Shown here one piece after another: positions 7,928 through 17,929 of a stretch of 64,000 bases of DNA. Under the pieces are notes generated by a model that searched no databases, had not been told where the DNA came from, and saw nothing but the letters and a program-made list of their open reading frames with translations. Both the position numbers and the translations under genes were made by a program. How positions within the stretch are numbered: position 1 is the first letter of the stretch; every line of letters starts with the position of its first letter. The stretch is taken from contig CAZHPR010000003.1 in the NCBI GenBank assembly GCA_964534305.1, forward strand, positions 1 to 64,000, written 5' to 3'. Source of the DNA: CAZHPR01 sp964534305. Its GTDB lineage: Bacteria; Patescibacteriota; Minisyncoccia; Phycocordibacterales; WO2-35-19.

Positions 7928-10900
7928 ATGAAAAAAATAATACTAGCTTCTTGTTTGGTTATTTGTGTACTAGTATTATTCGTTGTTGGTAACAATATTG
8001 ATTTAGGTACACAAAGGGCAGCTGTAATCAACGGGGAAGTGTTAGGGGTAACGTTAGAGACTAAATTACTGATAAAGGGGGAAGCTTCGGAACTTTCAGC
8101 AACTACTAATGGAGCAACTCTTACTCCCAATGTAGGCCCTACAGGTACTTTGGTAGTCAAAGGAACTGGGTCGGTTAACTTTGTTTCGGGTCAGGTTGGA
8201 AACGGGGTTTACTTCAAAAATCCTGGTCAGCAACAAAGCAATACTGCTTTTTATAAATATACTGGGTCGACAGTCGGGGGGTTATTTGATCCTAATAGCG
8301 GAGAAGTGAATTTTTATTTGAAATCAAACAGTTCTTTTGAGACAAGAAAACTTGCTCCAGCTTCAAAATACGTATTTGATGTTTATGACAGTACAAAAAA
8401 AGCTTTTGGTTTTTTAACTAAAATAGAAAGTGGCCGCTTGGTTTTCTATTTTCAAACTGGAGGCCCAGCTTCTTTAAGTTATTTTGTGCCAAGTGGAACT
8501 GAAGATACTTTGTTTGGTATGGATGTTGTATTAAAAGTGCGCTTAGTTTGGGATGCCGGAAAAGCAAATCTTTATCTAAATGATTCTTTGGTCAGTTCAC
8601 AAAGTTATACACCAATAACTTTTTCTTGGGGAAATACTTCTATATTTACTTTGGGTTCTCAAGGTGTGTACGGTGGAGGGTTTTTTGCCAATGATGATGT
8701 GGTAGATGAGTTTAATATTTTAGCACCTGACACACTTGTTACCCCGGAGCCGATAGGAGATGAGACTGCACCGGTTTTGTCTGGGATTGCGAGTTCAAAA
8801 ATAACTTCTACTGGTGTTACCATTGCCTGGATTACAGATGAAGGGTCGGACACACAGGTAGAATATGGTTTGAGTACAACTTACACAAACTCCACCACAC
8901 TAAATACTAGTATGGTCACTAGTCACTCTGTAAATATAGCCGGCTTATCACCAGAAACAACCTATAATTTTCGGGTGAAATCAAAAGATTCTTCTGGTAA
9001 TCTCGCAACTTCACAGAATTATAGCTTTACAACCGCTTCGGCTTCGGTTACTCCTAATCCCAGTCCAACACCTACTCCTACTCCGATACCAACTATAACA
9101 CCGGTTACTCCTACCGCACAGTCGCCAGTGATTGAGTGGGTACTATTTGATGATTCTGTTGTTACTGCTTATTCAGGTTCTGGTTTAGGTAATACAGGTG
9201 TTTCGGCGGAAATCAGGTCAACAAATAGTGCCAACGGAACTCGCTATGATTTGAGATTAAGGAACCGAACAACTACAACGGTCAAACATAAAGCCCTACG
9301 TGTTCGATTACTTAGAACGGGATCCGATACTACAGCAACTATAGAAGGTTTATCTGTTGCTTTACCGGCAGAAGTTAAACAATGGTGGCAAACTCCAACC
9401 CTAGAAGGAGCTAAGTACGGATTTGCGTATGAGATAAAAGGTAACGGAGTTAGTGTTAAATATTCCGGACCTAGTACGGTAGTTGGAGATTGGGGCGGTA
9501 GGACGAGTGGCATAGTTCGTGTAGATGGTAAAGCTTATATAATTCCAGAATTTTGGGAACGTCAGCCTAGAAAAATTACAGTTACTCAAAATGAAATCAT
9601 ACTCACCTTTTTTGAAGGTTCGGTTCCGTTGAGGGATGGTGAGGATGCGTGGGATAGATTTTCTATTTTAAACGCAAACCAACCAGACTCGGTATTGATT
9701 GATGAAGCTGAAGGTTTGCCCAATTTGACGCTGGCACAAAGACAGGCGCTGCTGACTCGTTTTGGTATTGCTCCTGAAAATTTGACATCCACTGATTCTA
9801 CCTTACAGCAATATATAAACAAGTACAATCAGTGGATGGGTACCGCATGGGAAAAGAAATATGCAGACGACAACCCTGCAAGGTCATGGAGTGGAGAAGT
9901 TGACTCTATGAAAACTACCCTGTTTTCTCTCTTTGAAAGAGGAGAAGAACTACCATACTCGCATCCTCGTACCTATACATGGAGAGACTATGGTGATATT
10001 TGGTGGGCGGAAGGTATGAGTGGTCTTCATTATGATTGGGTCAGACATGCTTTTAAACATTATTTAAGAACTGGTAATAAGGATGCACTTAGATGGGGTA
10101 TGTCAGCAGCGAGACATTCTATAAGTGTAGATATGATCTGGATTACAAAAGATTATGGGCAATATGCGGGAATTGCTCGTTATGAAAAGGGTTCTGCGCA
10201 TGGTGAAGAGTTGAGCGGCTATGCGTATGTAGGTAAAGCTAGTCATACTTGGGGTGAAGGATTATTCATTGCGGCTGCTGTAACTAATGACCCATGGTTA
10301 AATGAGGCGGCAATTCAGCGTGCCGAATTTGCTTGGAATTCTTTGTCTGGTAATAATAAGTTTAATTGGAATTTAAGTGGTGAGACCCGTACTTATACGT
10401 GGCCCATGCAAATTTTACTCACCGCTTATAAAGAGACGGGTAATGAAAAGTATTGGAACAAAGCTCAACAGGCAATGTCTGAACTTTACAGGCAAGAACA
10501 AGCTAGTGGAGGGAAGGGTTATTTCCAGAACCTTTCTTATACTGGGGTTGGTCAAGTTTCTGCTCTTATGACAGCATACTCTACTAAACCAGTGACAGAG
10601 TATGCAGAAATTGCTATAGCAAAAGGAGTTTGGCCAAAAGAATATGACGACATGTTAGATAGGATGGGTACTTTTATAACCACACCTGTACCGGTTGGGG
10701 CTTACTATCCTGGTGATTCAACAAAGGTTGGTTCATACGCTTACTTTTATTGCCCCGTCGGGCAAACTTGTGGGACTATAGTTACAGGTAGTCCAGATCC
10801 TGCTTGGAATACACAAATGTCAAATTTATTAGTTTGGCTTAGTAGAAGAAATCCTACCAAATGGACAAGTATAACAAAAACAGTTATATCAGATGCACTA

Positions 10901-12469
10901 AATAGAACTGTTCATCCAAGCGGAAAGGTTGGGTATTTGAATAATCAGTATTCTCGGTCGCAAACCAAAATATTGGGTTGGGCGAATTTATTTATGGATC
11001 AACCGGCAATGTGGATGGGAGGAATGTTACCTTCTTTAACAAATATCACTTTTAGCACATTAGCACAAGCCACTCCTTTTGCCTTAACCACCGACACCAC
11101 AGCCCCTACTGTCTCTAATATATTTACTAACTCTATCTCAACTTCTACAGCTACCATTCTTTGGAATACCAGTGAGCTTTCTGACACTCAGGTGGAATAC
11201 GGTCTAACTACTTCCTATGGTTCTAACTCTACAATTAAAGGCAGTGTAACAAGAGTAACCAGTCATTTTGTTAGCTTAACCGGACTTACCCCAAACACTA
11301 CCTACAACTATAGAGTAAGGTCTAGAGACGCTGCAGGAAACCTGGGTATTTCTTCTAACCAAACCTTTAAAACTTTGGCAATCAGTTCAACTTCTACTAC
11401 TACACCTGCTATATTAGATGTTAGCACTAAGTTTAGAGCCGGAGAAAAAGTAAAAGTAACATCTAATTTGAATGTTCGTGCTACCGCCTCAACGAATGGA
11501 ACTTTGTTAGGGACTCAACCTTTGGGGAGTACTGGGACTATCGTTGGTGGCCCGACAAACAATAACGGTTTTAATTGGTGGAATGTAAATTATGACTCTG
11601 GTATTGATGGCTGGTCTGTAGAAGATTTTTTGCAAACTTACACCTCCCCAATTGCTCCTTTGAATAATACATCGTCCTCGTCTTCTGGTGGCGACTCAAG
11701 CACAGGTATTTCAAATACAACCACATCCTCAATAAATTCATCAAAAGGAGGTGTAGAACAAAATACAACTCAAACATCAATACCTAATATAAAATCCACT
11801 TCAGGTACAGTAACAGCAAACACCAAAACAACCACCACCGGATCTTCAGACATTAGACAAACAACTACTGTAAACTCTAAAAATCCAAACCTCAAACCAA
11901 TCTATCAAAACCTCTCTCGAGGTTCAAAGCACTCAGAGGTCATCACAGTCCAACAGCTACTGGTCAAAGAATCCCTCCTTTCAGCAGACTCAGCAACAGG
12001 TTTCTATGGCCCTATAACAGAAGAAGCAATCAAAGCCTTCCAGAGAAAGTACAATATAGTCTCTTCTGGTACTCCTCTTACCACTGGTTATGGTGCTATA
12101 GGTCCTAAAACAAGAATGAAGATCAATGAACTTCTAGGTATTACTTCCATTGGTTCAACAAGCTTACCAAAATCAAGTGGGGTACAAGCAACAACTCAAA
12201 CCACTGTCCCAGCCAAAACCAAACTAACCAAACCTATATCTAGAGGAGCTAAAGGTGGTGATGTTGTAACACTCCAAAATGTCCTCATCAAAGAAGGTCT
12301 TCTCTCTGCAGACTCAGCAACAGGCTTCTTCGGCCTTCTCACAGAAGCAGCACTCAAAGCCTTCCAAAAGAAGTACAATATAGTTATCTCTGGTACCCCA
12401 ACTACTACTGGCTTCGGTTCTACCGGACCAAAGACTAGAGCGAAGCTGAATGAGTTGGCGGGATATTAG
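7928..12469 (+). CDS. Giant modular secreted protein with two peptidoglycan-binding domains
   Basis: 1513 residues. Signal peptide 1-~25. Residues ~45-265 look like a LamG/concanavalin-type sandwich. A fibronectin-III domain (~278-370, DETAPVLSG..TTYNFRVKSKDSSGN) and a Pro/Thr linker (~372-398) follow. Residues ~400-1050 are a large globular region rich in Trp and His (WRDYGDIWWAEGMSGLHYDW, near 684) with paired-helix periodicity, suggesting an alpha/alpha-toroid glycan-active fold such as a polysaccharide lyase or hydrolase; no catalytic residue can be named. Then a second fibronectin-III (~1058-1154), an SH3b-like domain (~1171-1237), a Ser/Thr linker, and two tandem, very similar PG_binding_1 domains (~1328-1408 and ~1438-1513) sharing LLSADSATGF and GPKTR. 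It probably binds the cell wall and carries a glycan-degrading or -binding head. Confidence 0.75.
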   Translation: MKKIILASCLVICVLVLFVVGNNIDLGTQRAAVINGEVLGVTLETKLLIKGEASELSATTNGATLTPNVGPTGTLVVKGTGSVNFVSGQVGNGVYFKNPGQQQSNTAFYKYTGSTVGGLFDPNSGEVNFYLKSNSSFETRKLAPASKYVFDVYDSTKKAFGFLTKIESGRLVFYFQTGGPASLSYFVPSGTEDTLFGMDVVLKVRLVWDAGKANLYLNDSLVSSQSYTPITFSWGNTSIFTLGSQGVYGGGFFANDDVVDEFNILAPDTLVTPEPIGDETAPVLSGIASSKITSTGVTIAWITDEGSDTQVEYGLSTTYTNSTTLNTSMVTSHSVNIAGLSPETTYNFRVKSKDSSGNLATSQNYSFTTASASVTPNPSPTPTPTPIPTITPVTPTAQSPVIEWVLFDDSVVTAYSGSGLGNTGVSAEIRSTNSANGTRYDLRLRNRTTTTVKHKALRVRLLRTGSDTTATIEGLSVALPAEVKQWWQTPTLEGAKYGFAYEIKGNGVSVKYSGPSTVVGDWGGRTSGIVRVDGKAYIIPEFWERQPRKITVTQNEIILTFFEGSVPLRDGEDAWDRFSILNANQPDSVLIDEAEGLPNLTLAQRQALLTRFGIAPENLTSTDSTLQQYINKYNQWMGTAWEKKYADDNPARSWSGEVDSMKTTLFSLFERGEELPYSHPRTYTWRDYGDIWWAEGMSGLHYDWVRHAFKHYLRTGNKDALRWGMSAARHSISVDMIWITKDYGQYAGIARYEKGSAHGEELSGYAYVGKASHTWGEGLFIAAAVTNDPWLNEAAIQRAEFAWNSLSGNNKFNWNLSGETRTYTWPMQILLTAYKETGNEKYWNKAQQAMSELYRQEQASGGKGYFQNLSYTGVGQVSALMTAYSTKPVTEYAEIAIAKGVWPKEYDDMLDRMGTFITTPVPVGAYYPGDSTKVGSYAYFYCPVGQTCGTIVTGSPDPAWNTQMSNLLVWLSRRNPTKWTSITKTVISDALNRTVHPSGKVGYLNNQYSRSQTKILGWANLFMDQPAMWMGGMLPSLTNITFSTLAQATPFALTTDTTAPTVSNIFTNSISTSTATILWNTSELSDTQVEYGLTTSYGSNSTIKGSVTRVTSHFVSLTGLTPNTTYNYRVRSRDAAGNLGISSNQTFKTLAISSTSTTTPAILDVSTKFRAGEKVKVTSNLNVRATASTNGTLLGTQPLGSTGTIVGGPTNNNGFNWWNVNYDSGIDGWSVEDFLQTYTSPIAPLNNTSSSSSGGDSSTGISNTTTSSINSSKGGVEQNTTQTSIPNIKSTSGTVTANTKTTTTGSSDIRQTTTVNSKNPNLKPIYQNLSRGSKHSEVITVQQLLVKESLLSADSATGFYGPITEEAIKAFQRKYNIVSSGTPLTTGYGAIGPKTRMKINELLGITSIGSTSLPKSSGVQATTQTTVPAKTKLTKPISRGAKGGDVVTLQNVLIKEGLLSADSATGFFGLLTEAALKAFQKKYNIVISGTPTTTGFGSTGPKTRAKLNELAGY

Positions 12470-12508
12470 ATTAGCTCTAAAAAAATCTTTGTAGTATCAT
12501 TTTAGACA

Positions 12509-14152
12509 ATGGTACAAAAGGCTTTTCGTCTATTATCTAGTCAATTAGTAAATCTAAAGCAGGCAGCTTTTTGGCTTGCAGTCTTCTCCCTTATATCTCA
12601 AATCATTGCTCTTGGTAGGGACAGGCTTCTCGCTCACAACTTTGGAGCTGGAGCAGAATTGGATATTTACTATGCTGCTTTTAGAATCCCAGATTTACTT
12701 TTTGTAACAGTTGCTTCACTTGTTTCTATTTCAGCTCTAGTACCACTTTTTGCAAAAAAACAAAGTGAAGGAGAAGGGCACCTAAGAGATGCTACGGATT
12801 CAATATTTACGGTCTTTTTTTTAACAATAATAGTTTCTTGTTTAATATTATTTTTATTAATGCCGATTATAATACCGGCTATATTTTCTACTTTTGATCA
12901 GAGTGTTAATTTACAGATAATAAAACTTTCTCGGATACTCTTGCTCTCGCCACTACTTTTGGGGTTATCAAACTTTTTTGGAAGCATAGTTCAATACCAG
13001 AATAGGTTTATCCTGTACTCTTTAAGTCCAATACTTTACAACTTGGGAATCGTTGCTGGGATCACTTTTGGGGTAGAGGAGCTTGGTATCAAGGCTGTCG
13101 TCTATGGAGTTGTCTTTGGTGCGGTTTTACACTTGTTGCTTCAGGCGGTTTTTGTTATTAATTCTGATTTTAGACCAAAGTTTACAAGCAGAATAAAATG
13201 GAAAGATGTCTTGGAGACTGCGCTGGTCTCGATACCAAGAACGCTCTCGCTCTCTATCGTAAGTTTTGTAAGTTTTATTTTTGTGATACTTGCTGGCAGA
13301 CTGGGCGAAGGATCTATTGCTGTCTTTAGCTTTGCTTTCAATCTTCAATCAGCGCCTCTCTCTCTTATTGGCGTCAGTCTCTCTTTGGCGGCATTTCCAT
13401 CTCTGGCGGTTTCTGCGGCCAGAAAAAATACGGAAGAGGTCGTCTCCAGAATAACAGACGGTCTTCGCTACATAATATTTTGGTCCGTTCCTGCAACTGC
13501 ACTGTTTATTGTGCTCAGAGCACATATAGTTCGAGTGGTGCTTGGTTCGGGAGTTTTTGACTGGCCGTCTACCAGGCTTACAGCTGCGGTCTTTGCTCTC
13601 TTTGTTCTTTCTTTGGTATTTCAAGGGGTGCAACTTTTTCTTTCCAGATCTCACTATGCTTTAGGTAAAACAAAATTACCACTTCTCGGCAATTTAATTG
13701 GTGGCCTGTTTTCTATAATTACAGCTTTTTTACTTATAAAATATTTCTTAAATTTTTCTAATACCCTCAACCTTGTCTCTAGTTGGTTAAAAATATCTGA
13801 TCTTAGGATAAGCGTGCTTATACTACCACTATCATTTTCTCTTGGTATTTTTGTGAGCACCCTTATATTGTTTTTTGGTCTGGGCAAGGAATTGTTTGGT
13901 GTCATTCTCTCAAATATAAAAAGAGTGATATATGAAAGTTTTTTGAATGGTATTGTGATCGCTTCTACTACTTATATTGTTTTAAATATTTCTGACGGTT
14001 TTTTTAATCTGGACAAGTTTTTTGGAGTTTTCTTGCATGGCGCTATATCCGGCATCATCGGTATCCTTGTAGCTGGGCTATTTCTAAAGCTCTTGGATAA
14101 TAACGAATTTAAGGGTATAGTTCTTAGTCTAAAGACAAAAAGTCTTGAATAG
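12509..14152 (+). CDS. murJ: Lipid II flippase MurJ
   Basis: 547 residues, a typical length for the MviN/MurJ family of the MOP superfamily: 13-14 hydrophobic helices throughout, family motif near the N-terminus (ISQIIALGRDRLLAHNFGAG) and the DIYYAAFRIPDLLF segment. MurJ moves undecaprenyl-PP-MurNAc-GlcNAc-pentapeptide across the membrane for peptidoglycan assembly and so belongs functionally with mraY, murG, ftsW and dacA found 25 kb away. The start ATG follows the large wall-binding protein by 39 bases without a clear ribosome-binding site. lepA begins 2 bases after its stop, so the two are co-transcribed. Confidence 0.93.
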   Translation: MVQKAFRLLSSQLVNLKQAAFWLAVFSLISQIIALGRDRLLAHNFGAGAELDIYYAAFRIPDLLFVTVASLVSISALVPLFAKKQSEGEGHLRDATDSIFTVFFLTIIVSCLILFLLMPIIIPAIFSTFDQSVNLQIIKLSRILLLSPLLLGLSNFFGSIVQYQNRFILYSLSPILYNLGIVAGITFGVEELGIKAVVYGVVFGAVLHLLLQAVFVINSDFRPKFTSRIKWKDVLETALVSIPRTLSLSIVSFVSFIFVILAGRLGEGSIAVFSFAFNLQSAPLSLIGVSLSLAAFPSLAVSAARKNTEEVVSRITDGLRYIIFWSVPATALFIVLRAHIVRVVLGSGVFDWPSTRLTAAVFALFVLSLVFQGVQLFLSRSHYALGKTKLPLLGNLIGGLFSIITAFLLIKYFLNFSNTLNLVSSWLKISDLRISVLILPLSFSLGIFVSTLILFFGLGKELFGVILSNIKRVIYESFLNGIVIASTTYIVLNISDGFFNLDKFFGVFLHGAISGIIGILVAGLFLKLLDNNEFKGIVLSLKTKSLE

Positions 14153-14154
14153 CT

Positions 14155-15984
14155 ATGAAAAATATCAGAAATTTTTGTATTATTGCCCACATTGATCACG
14201 GCAAGTCCACCCTAGCTGATAGGATGCTTGAGATAACCGGTACTGTAGAAAAACGCAAAATGGTAGATCAGGTTCTTGACTCCATGGAACTTGAGAGGGA
14301 AAGAGGGATAACCATAAAAATGCAACCGGTTAGAATGATTTATAAATCTAATCATTCTAACCGTCCTGAACGCAGTGAAGGGCAGGTAAGGATAGACGAC
14401 AAAGAATACATTCTGAACTTGATAGATACTCCCGGCCACATAGATTTTGCTTACGAAGTATCTCGGGCTCTTACTGCCGTCGAAGGCGTGGTGCTTCTTG
14501 TAGATTCTACCCAGGGGGTGCAAGCACAAACAATATCAGTGCTCAATATGGCCAAAGAGATGAACCTCTCTATAATACCGGCTGTAAGTAAAATAGATTC
14601 ACCGCTCGCCAGAATCTCTGAAGTAAAAGATGAGATTGTAAAAATATTAGGGATAGAAAAGGATTCAATACTAGAAGTCTCTGGTAGGACGGGCGAAGGA
14701 GTAGAAGAGTTGCTTCGGACAGTTGTAAAAAGGGTGCCAGCTCCAAGTGGTAGAGAAGAATCAGCACTTTCTTGTTTGGTATTTGATTTTAAATATTCTA
14801 CTCACCAGGGAATATCGGTGTTTGTTCGTGTTGTTGAGGGAGAGGTAAAATCTGGCGATCAGCTTCTTTTTAGGATAGCTGGCGAGAAATTCAAATCTTT
14901 GGAAGTTGGAATTTTTGATCCGAAAGAAAGACGGGTAGAAAAGCTTGGTCCAGGAGAAATTGGTTATATTGTAACTGGTATCAAAAGTGCTGGAATCGCT
15001 TCAGTCGGAGACACTATAGGCAAACAAGGGGAAGCCGCTTCCGCTCTGCCCGGCTATGGTGTACCCAAGCCTGTTGTTTGGGCTTCTATATTTCCAGAGG
15101 ATCAGGGGGAGTTTGTTTCTCTAAAGCAAGCTCTTTCTAGGCTACACTTATCAGACTCCTCTCTCTCCTATGAAGAAGAATCTTCTGGAATATTGGGTAA
15201 AGGTTTTCGGTGCGGGTGTTTGGGTCTTTTGCATCTTGAGATTGTGATAGAGAGACTCAAAAGAGAGTTTAACCTAGACCTTATTGTTACCCAGCCTTCT
15301 ATAAATTATTTTGTTACAAAAAATAACGGCGAGGTTGAGATTGTTTACTCAGCTTCTCTCTTTCCTGATGACGGTCTTATAAAAAGGATAGAAGAACCTT
15401 GGGTTAGAGTTTCTGTAATAACTCCTGCCGAATATGTTAGCAACATAATGCCACTTATCTATGAACACGAGGCAGAAATTGTAGATACTGAAGTTTTTGG
15501 TGATGGTAGGTCAGCGCTACACCTAGAGATGCCCCTCCGAGAGCTTATGCGATCTTTTTTTGATAGACTAAAAAGTGTTTCTTCTGGATATGCTTCAATT
15601 TCCTATGAGCTAATTGGTATGAGAGAAGCGGCGGTCACGAGACTTGATGTGCTCTTCAACGGAGAGGTGATGCCGGCCTTTTCTCGGGTTGCTTCTCGTA
15701 GAACCGTAGAGCAAGATGCGGAAAAAATTGCCGATAAACTACTTTCTGTTATGCCTAGGCAAATGTTTGAGATAAAGGTTCAGGCTAAAGCTCTCGGTAG
15801 AATAATCGCTTCTCGTACTATTTCTGCATTTAGAAAAGATGTCACTCAACATATGTACGGAGGAGATATCACTCGCAAAATGAAGCTGAGAGAAAAGCAG
15901 AAAAAAGGCAAGAAAAAGATGAGGGAGAGGGGAAGGGTAGATATTCCACACGACGTCTTTCTAAAGGTTATGAAGCCGGACTAG
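14155..15984 (+). CDS. lepA: Elongation factor 4 (LepA GTPase)
   Basis: 609 residues, near the usual ~600. G1 AHIDHGKST, switch-II DTPGH, NKxD-type segment SKIDSP, and the LepA-specific C-terminal domain ending in RGRVDIPHDVFLKVMK. LepA is a ribosome-associated translational GTPase thought to act in back-translocation or 30S assembly. Odd feature: between VRMIYK and the EYILNLIDTPGH strand there is an extra stretch (SNHSNRPERSEGQVRIDDK) encoded by a 13-bp perfect inverted repeat plus a dispersed repeat core, so a mobile short repeat seems to have extended a surface loop in frame. The gene follows murJ directly and ends before a strong palindrome at 16012. Confidence 0.96.
   Translation: MKNIRNFCIIAHIDHGKSTLADRMLEITGTVEKRKMVDQVLDSMELERERGITIKMQPVRMIYKSNHSNRPERSEGQVRIDDKEYILNLIDTPGHIDFAYEVSRALTAVEGVVLLVDSTQGVQAQTISVLNMAKEMNLSIIPAVSKIDSPLARISEVKDEIVKILGIEKDSILEVSGRTGEGVEELLRTVVKRVPAPSGREESALSCLVFDFKYSTHQGISVFVRVVEGEVKSGDQLLFRIAGEKFKSLEVGIFDPKERRVEKLGPGEIGYIVTGIKSAGIASVGDTIGKQGEAASALPGYGVPKPVVWASIFPEDQGEFVSLKQALSRLHLSDSSLSYEEESSGILGKGFRCGCLGLLHLEIVIERLKREFNLDLIVTQPSINYFVTKNNGEVEIVYSASLFPDDGLIKRIEEPWVRVSVITPAEYVSNIMPLIYEHEAEIVDTEVFGDGRSALHLEMPLRELMRSFFDRLKSVSSGYASISYELIGMREAAVTRLDVLFNGEVMPAFSRVASRRTVEQDAEKIADKLLSVMPRQMFEIKVQAKALGRIIASRTISAFRKDVTQHMYGGDITRKMKLREKQKKGKKKMRERGRVDIPHDVFLKVMKPD
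14328..14386 (+). repeat. In-frame palindromic repeat insertion in lepA
   Basis: Perfect 13-bp inverted repeat (14328-14340 and 14350-14362, 9-base loop) directly followed by a core reading CCTGAACGCAGTGAAGG. The core codes for RPERSEG, a peptide pattern I associate with dispersed repeats in bacterial genomes. It fills a loop between two conserved LepA beta strands. Confidence 0.7.
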
Positions 15985-16011
15985 AACTTGTTTCCACAGC
16001 TGCATTAAAGT

Positions 16012-16046
16012 ACTACCTAATATTATTGGGTATAATATTAGGTAGT
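16012..16046 (+). terminator. Perfect 15-bp palindrome after lepA
   Basis: Inverted repeat with arms at 16012-16026 and 16032-16046 and a TGGGT loop, followed by GTTTACTTTTAG. It is AT-rich but long and perfect. Likely terminator of the murJ-lepA unit, although the T tract is weak; the right arm also contains TATAAT. Confidence 0.55.
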
Positions 16047-16084
16047 GTTTACTTTTAGAAAACAAACTCTATTTTTAAATTGAA

Positions 16085-17926
16085 ATGAAAAATAATAATT
16101 TTCTCAACTGGGCTTTGTTGGTTGTTGTCTTTACTTTTGTTGTTTATACACTCGGGAATGAGGCTAGTAATGGTGAGTTAAGGGATTCTTTGCTCGCGAG
16201 TGTCGGTAGGAATAAAAATATTGTTACTGAATCAAGTGTAGAAAAAGGAGGTAAGGCCGGTAAGTCAGAAGATTATATTTTAATAAAATTTAAAGAAAAT
16301 ATAGGCCAGTCTAAAAAAGATGAAATACTTTCAAAACATAAACTCAAGGAAAAAACCGAGATAAAAGGTATTGGTGTGAAGATGGTGTATATAGGTGAGG
16401 ATGATACTGTTGATGAGGTCTTAAATAGAATTAATAACACAGACAAGGAGAATGTGGAATTTGTGGAGGCAGATGAGGTTGTTGCTCCTGAAGTTATACC
16501 CAATGATCAGTATTATTCTTCGCAATGGGCTCTTCCAAAAATATCAGCTCCTCTGGCCTGGGATAGCGGTACTAGTTCTACAGTCATAACTGTTGGTATC
16601 GCTGATACTGGTGTTGATTGTAGTCATTTAGATCTTGCTCAGAACTGTGTAGCGGGGTGGAATTTTTATGACAACAATAGTAATACGAGTGATGTCCATG
16701 GTCACGGAACTAAGGTTGCGGGTACCGTATCTTCTGTATCTAATAATCTAATCGGTGTGTCCGGGGTTTCTTGGAATGCAAAAATAATGCCTCTTAGGAT
16801 ATCTGATCTTGCTGGTTATGGTAGTTGGTCTGCTATGGCGAATTCTATTGTCTATGCCGCTGATCGTGGTGTTAGAGTTGTAAACATGAGTTATAGAGCT
16901 TCTGAAAGCTCAGCAATAAAAAGTGCTGCTGAATATCTAAATAAAAAAGGTGGAGTTATTACAATTTCTGCCGGCAATCAGTCTGAAAATGTAACACTGC
17001 CAGACAATCCGTATGTCCTAACTGTCGGCGGCAGTGACTCTAATGATGTTAGATATTCCTGGTCTAACTACGGTTCTATTGTTGATGTTTTTGCACCTGG
17101 TTCTGTCTATACCACAAGTAGAGGAGGCGGTTATTCTGGATTCTCTGGTACTTCTGCTTCCGCTCCAGTCGTGGCTGGTTTAGCAGCGTTTGTTATTTCT
17201 AAAAATCCATCATTATCAGCAAACGACATACAAAACTTAATAAAACAAAACACCGATGATATTGGTGCTACAGGCTTTGATCCAATATATTCTTATGGCA
17301 GAGTAAATATGAATAAGACATTACAAGCCGCGCTAAATACAACAACCCCTTCTCCTGTAAATGATACAAGTTCTCCATCTTCTCCATCCAACCTTTCTGC
17401 TACTGCCATTGATAGCAGTAGGGTAAATTTATCCTGGATCAATTCTTCAGATAACGTGGGGGTAGATGGCTATGAGATTACTAGAAATTCACAAATAATT
17501 AGTACAACAAAAAATAACACTTATTCTGATTCTGGTGTTCTTCCTGCTACAACGTATTCATATTCTGTAAGAGCCTATGATGCTAATAAAAATTACTCTA
17601 GTTCAAGTAATTTGGTATCTGTCACTACTCCTGTTGCCCCTTCTCCAACACTTTCTATATCGTCTTTTCAGGTACTATCAAAAACAAATACTACAGCTAC
17701 TATAAAATGGACTACAAATATACCCTCTAGCGGCTCGGTTATCTACGGTACTTCGAAAAGTAGCCTGGGGGGTACGGTCACTAGTTTGGAGACAAATGGT
17801 ACTACACATACGGTAACCCTAACTAACTTAAACCCGGCCACAAATTATTACTACTCAATAAAAGCTGTAGGTGGTGGAACAACCGTTACCTCCTCAGTAT
17901 CTAGCTTCAGGACACTTAGGAAATAG
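16085..17926 (+). CDS. Secreted subtilisin-like serine protease (S8) with C-terminal Fn3-like domains
   Basis: 613 residues. N-terminal hydrophobic segment (~8-22), then an inhibitor-I9-like prodomain (~60-140, DYILIKFKENIGQ..VEFVEADEVV), then the S8 catalytic domain with Asp174 (IADTGVD), His207 (HGHGTKVAG) and Ser357 (SGTSASAPVVAG), so the triad is complete. Two fibronectin-III-like domains follow (~435-520 and ~525-610, second of purple-acid-phosphatase N-terminal type). The protein should be exported, self-processed and act on external proteins. It is monocistronic, between the lepA palindrome and a small minus-strand membrane-peptide gene. AT-rich like its core neighbours, unlike the second subtilase at 28855-30120. 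Confidence 0.9.
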   Translation: MKNNNFLNWALLVVVFTFVVYTLGNEASNGELRDSLLASVGRNKNIVTESSVEKGGKAGKSEDYILIKFKENIGQSKKDEILSKHKLKEKTEIKGIGVKMVYIGEDDTVDEVLNRINNTDKENVEFVEADEVVAPEVIPNDQYYSSQWALPKISAPLAWDSGTSSTVITVGIADTGVDCSHLDLAQNCVAGWNFYDNNSNTSDVHGHGTKVAGTVSSVSNNLIGVSGVSWNAKIMPLRISDLAGYGSWSAMANSIVYAADRGVRVVNMSYRASESSAIKSAAEYLNKKGGVITISAGNQSENVTLPDNPYVLTVGGSDSNDVRYSWSNYGSIVDVFAPGSVYTTSRGGGYSGFSGTSASAPVVAGLAAFVISKNPSLSANDIQNLIKQNTDDIGATGFDPIYSYGRVNMNKTLQAALNTTTPSPVNDTSSPSSPSNLSATAIDSSRVNLSWINSSDNVGVDGYEITRNSQIISTTKNNTYSDSGVLPATTYSYSVRAYDANKNYSSSSNLVSVTTPVAPSPTLSISSFQVLSKTNTTATIKWTTNIPSSGSVIYGTSKSSLGGTVTSLETNGTTHTVTLTNLNPATNYYYSIKAVGGGTTVTSSVSSFRTLRK

Positions 17927-17929
17927 GTT

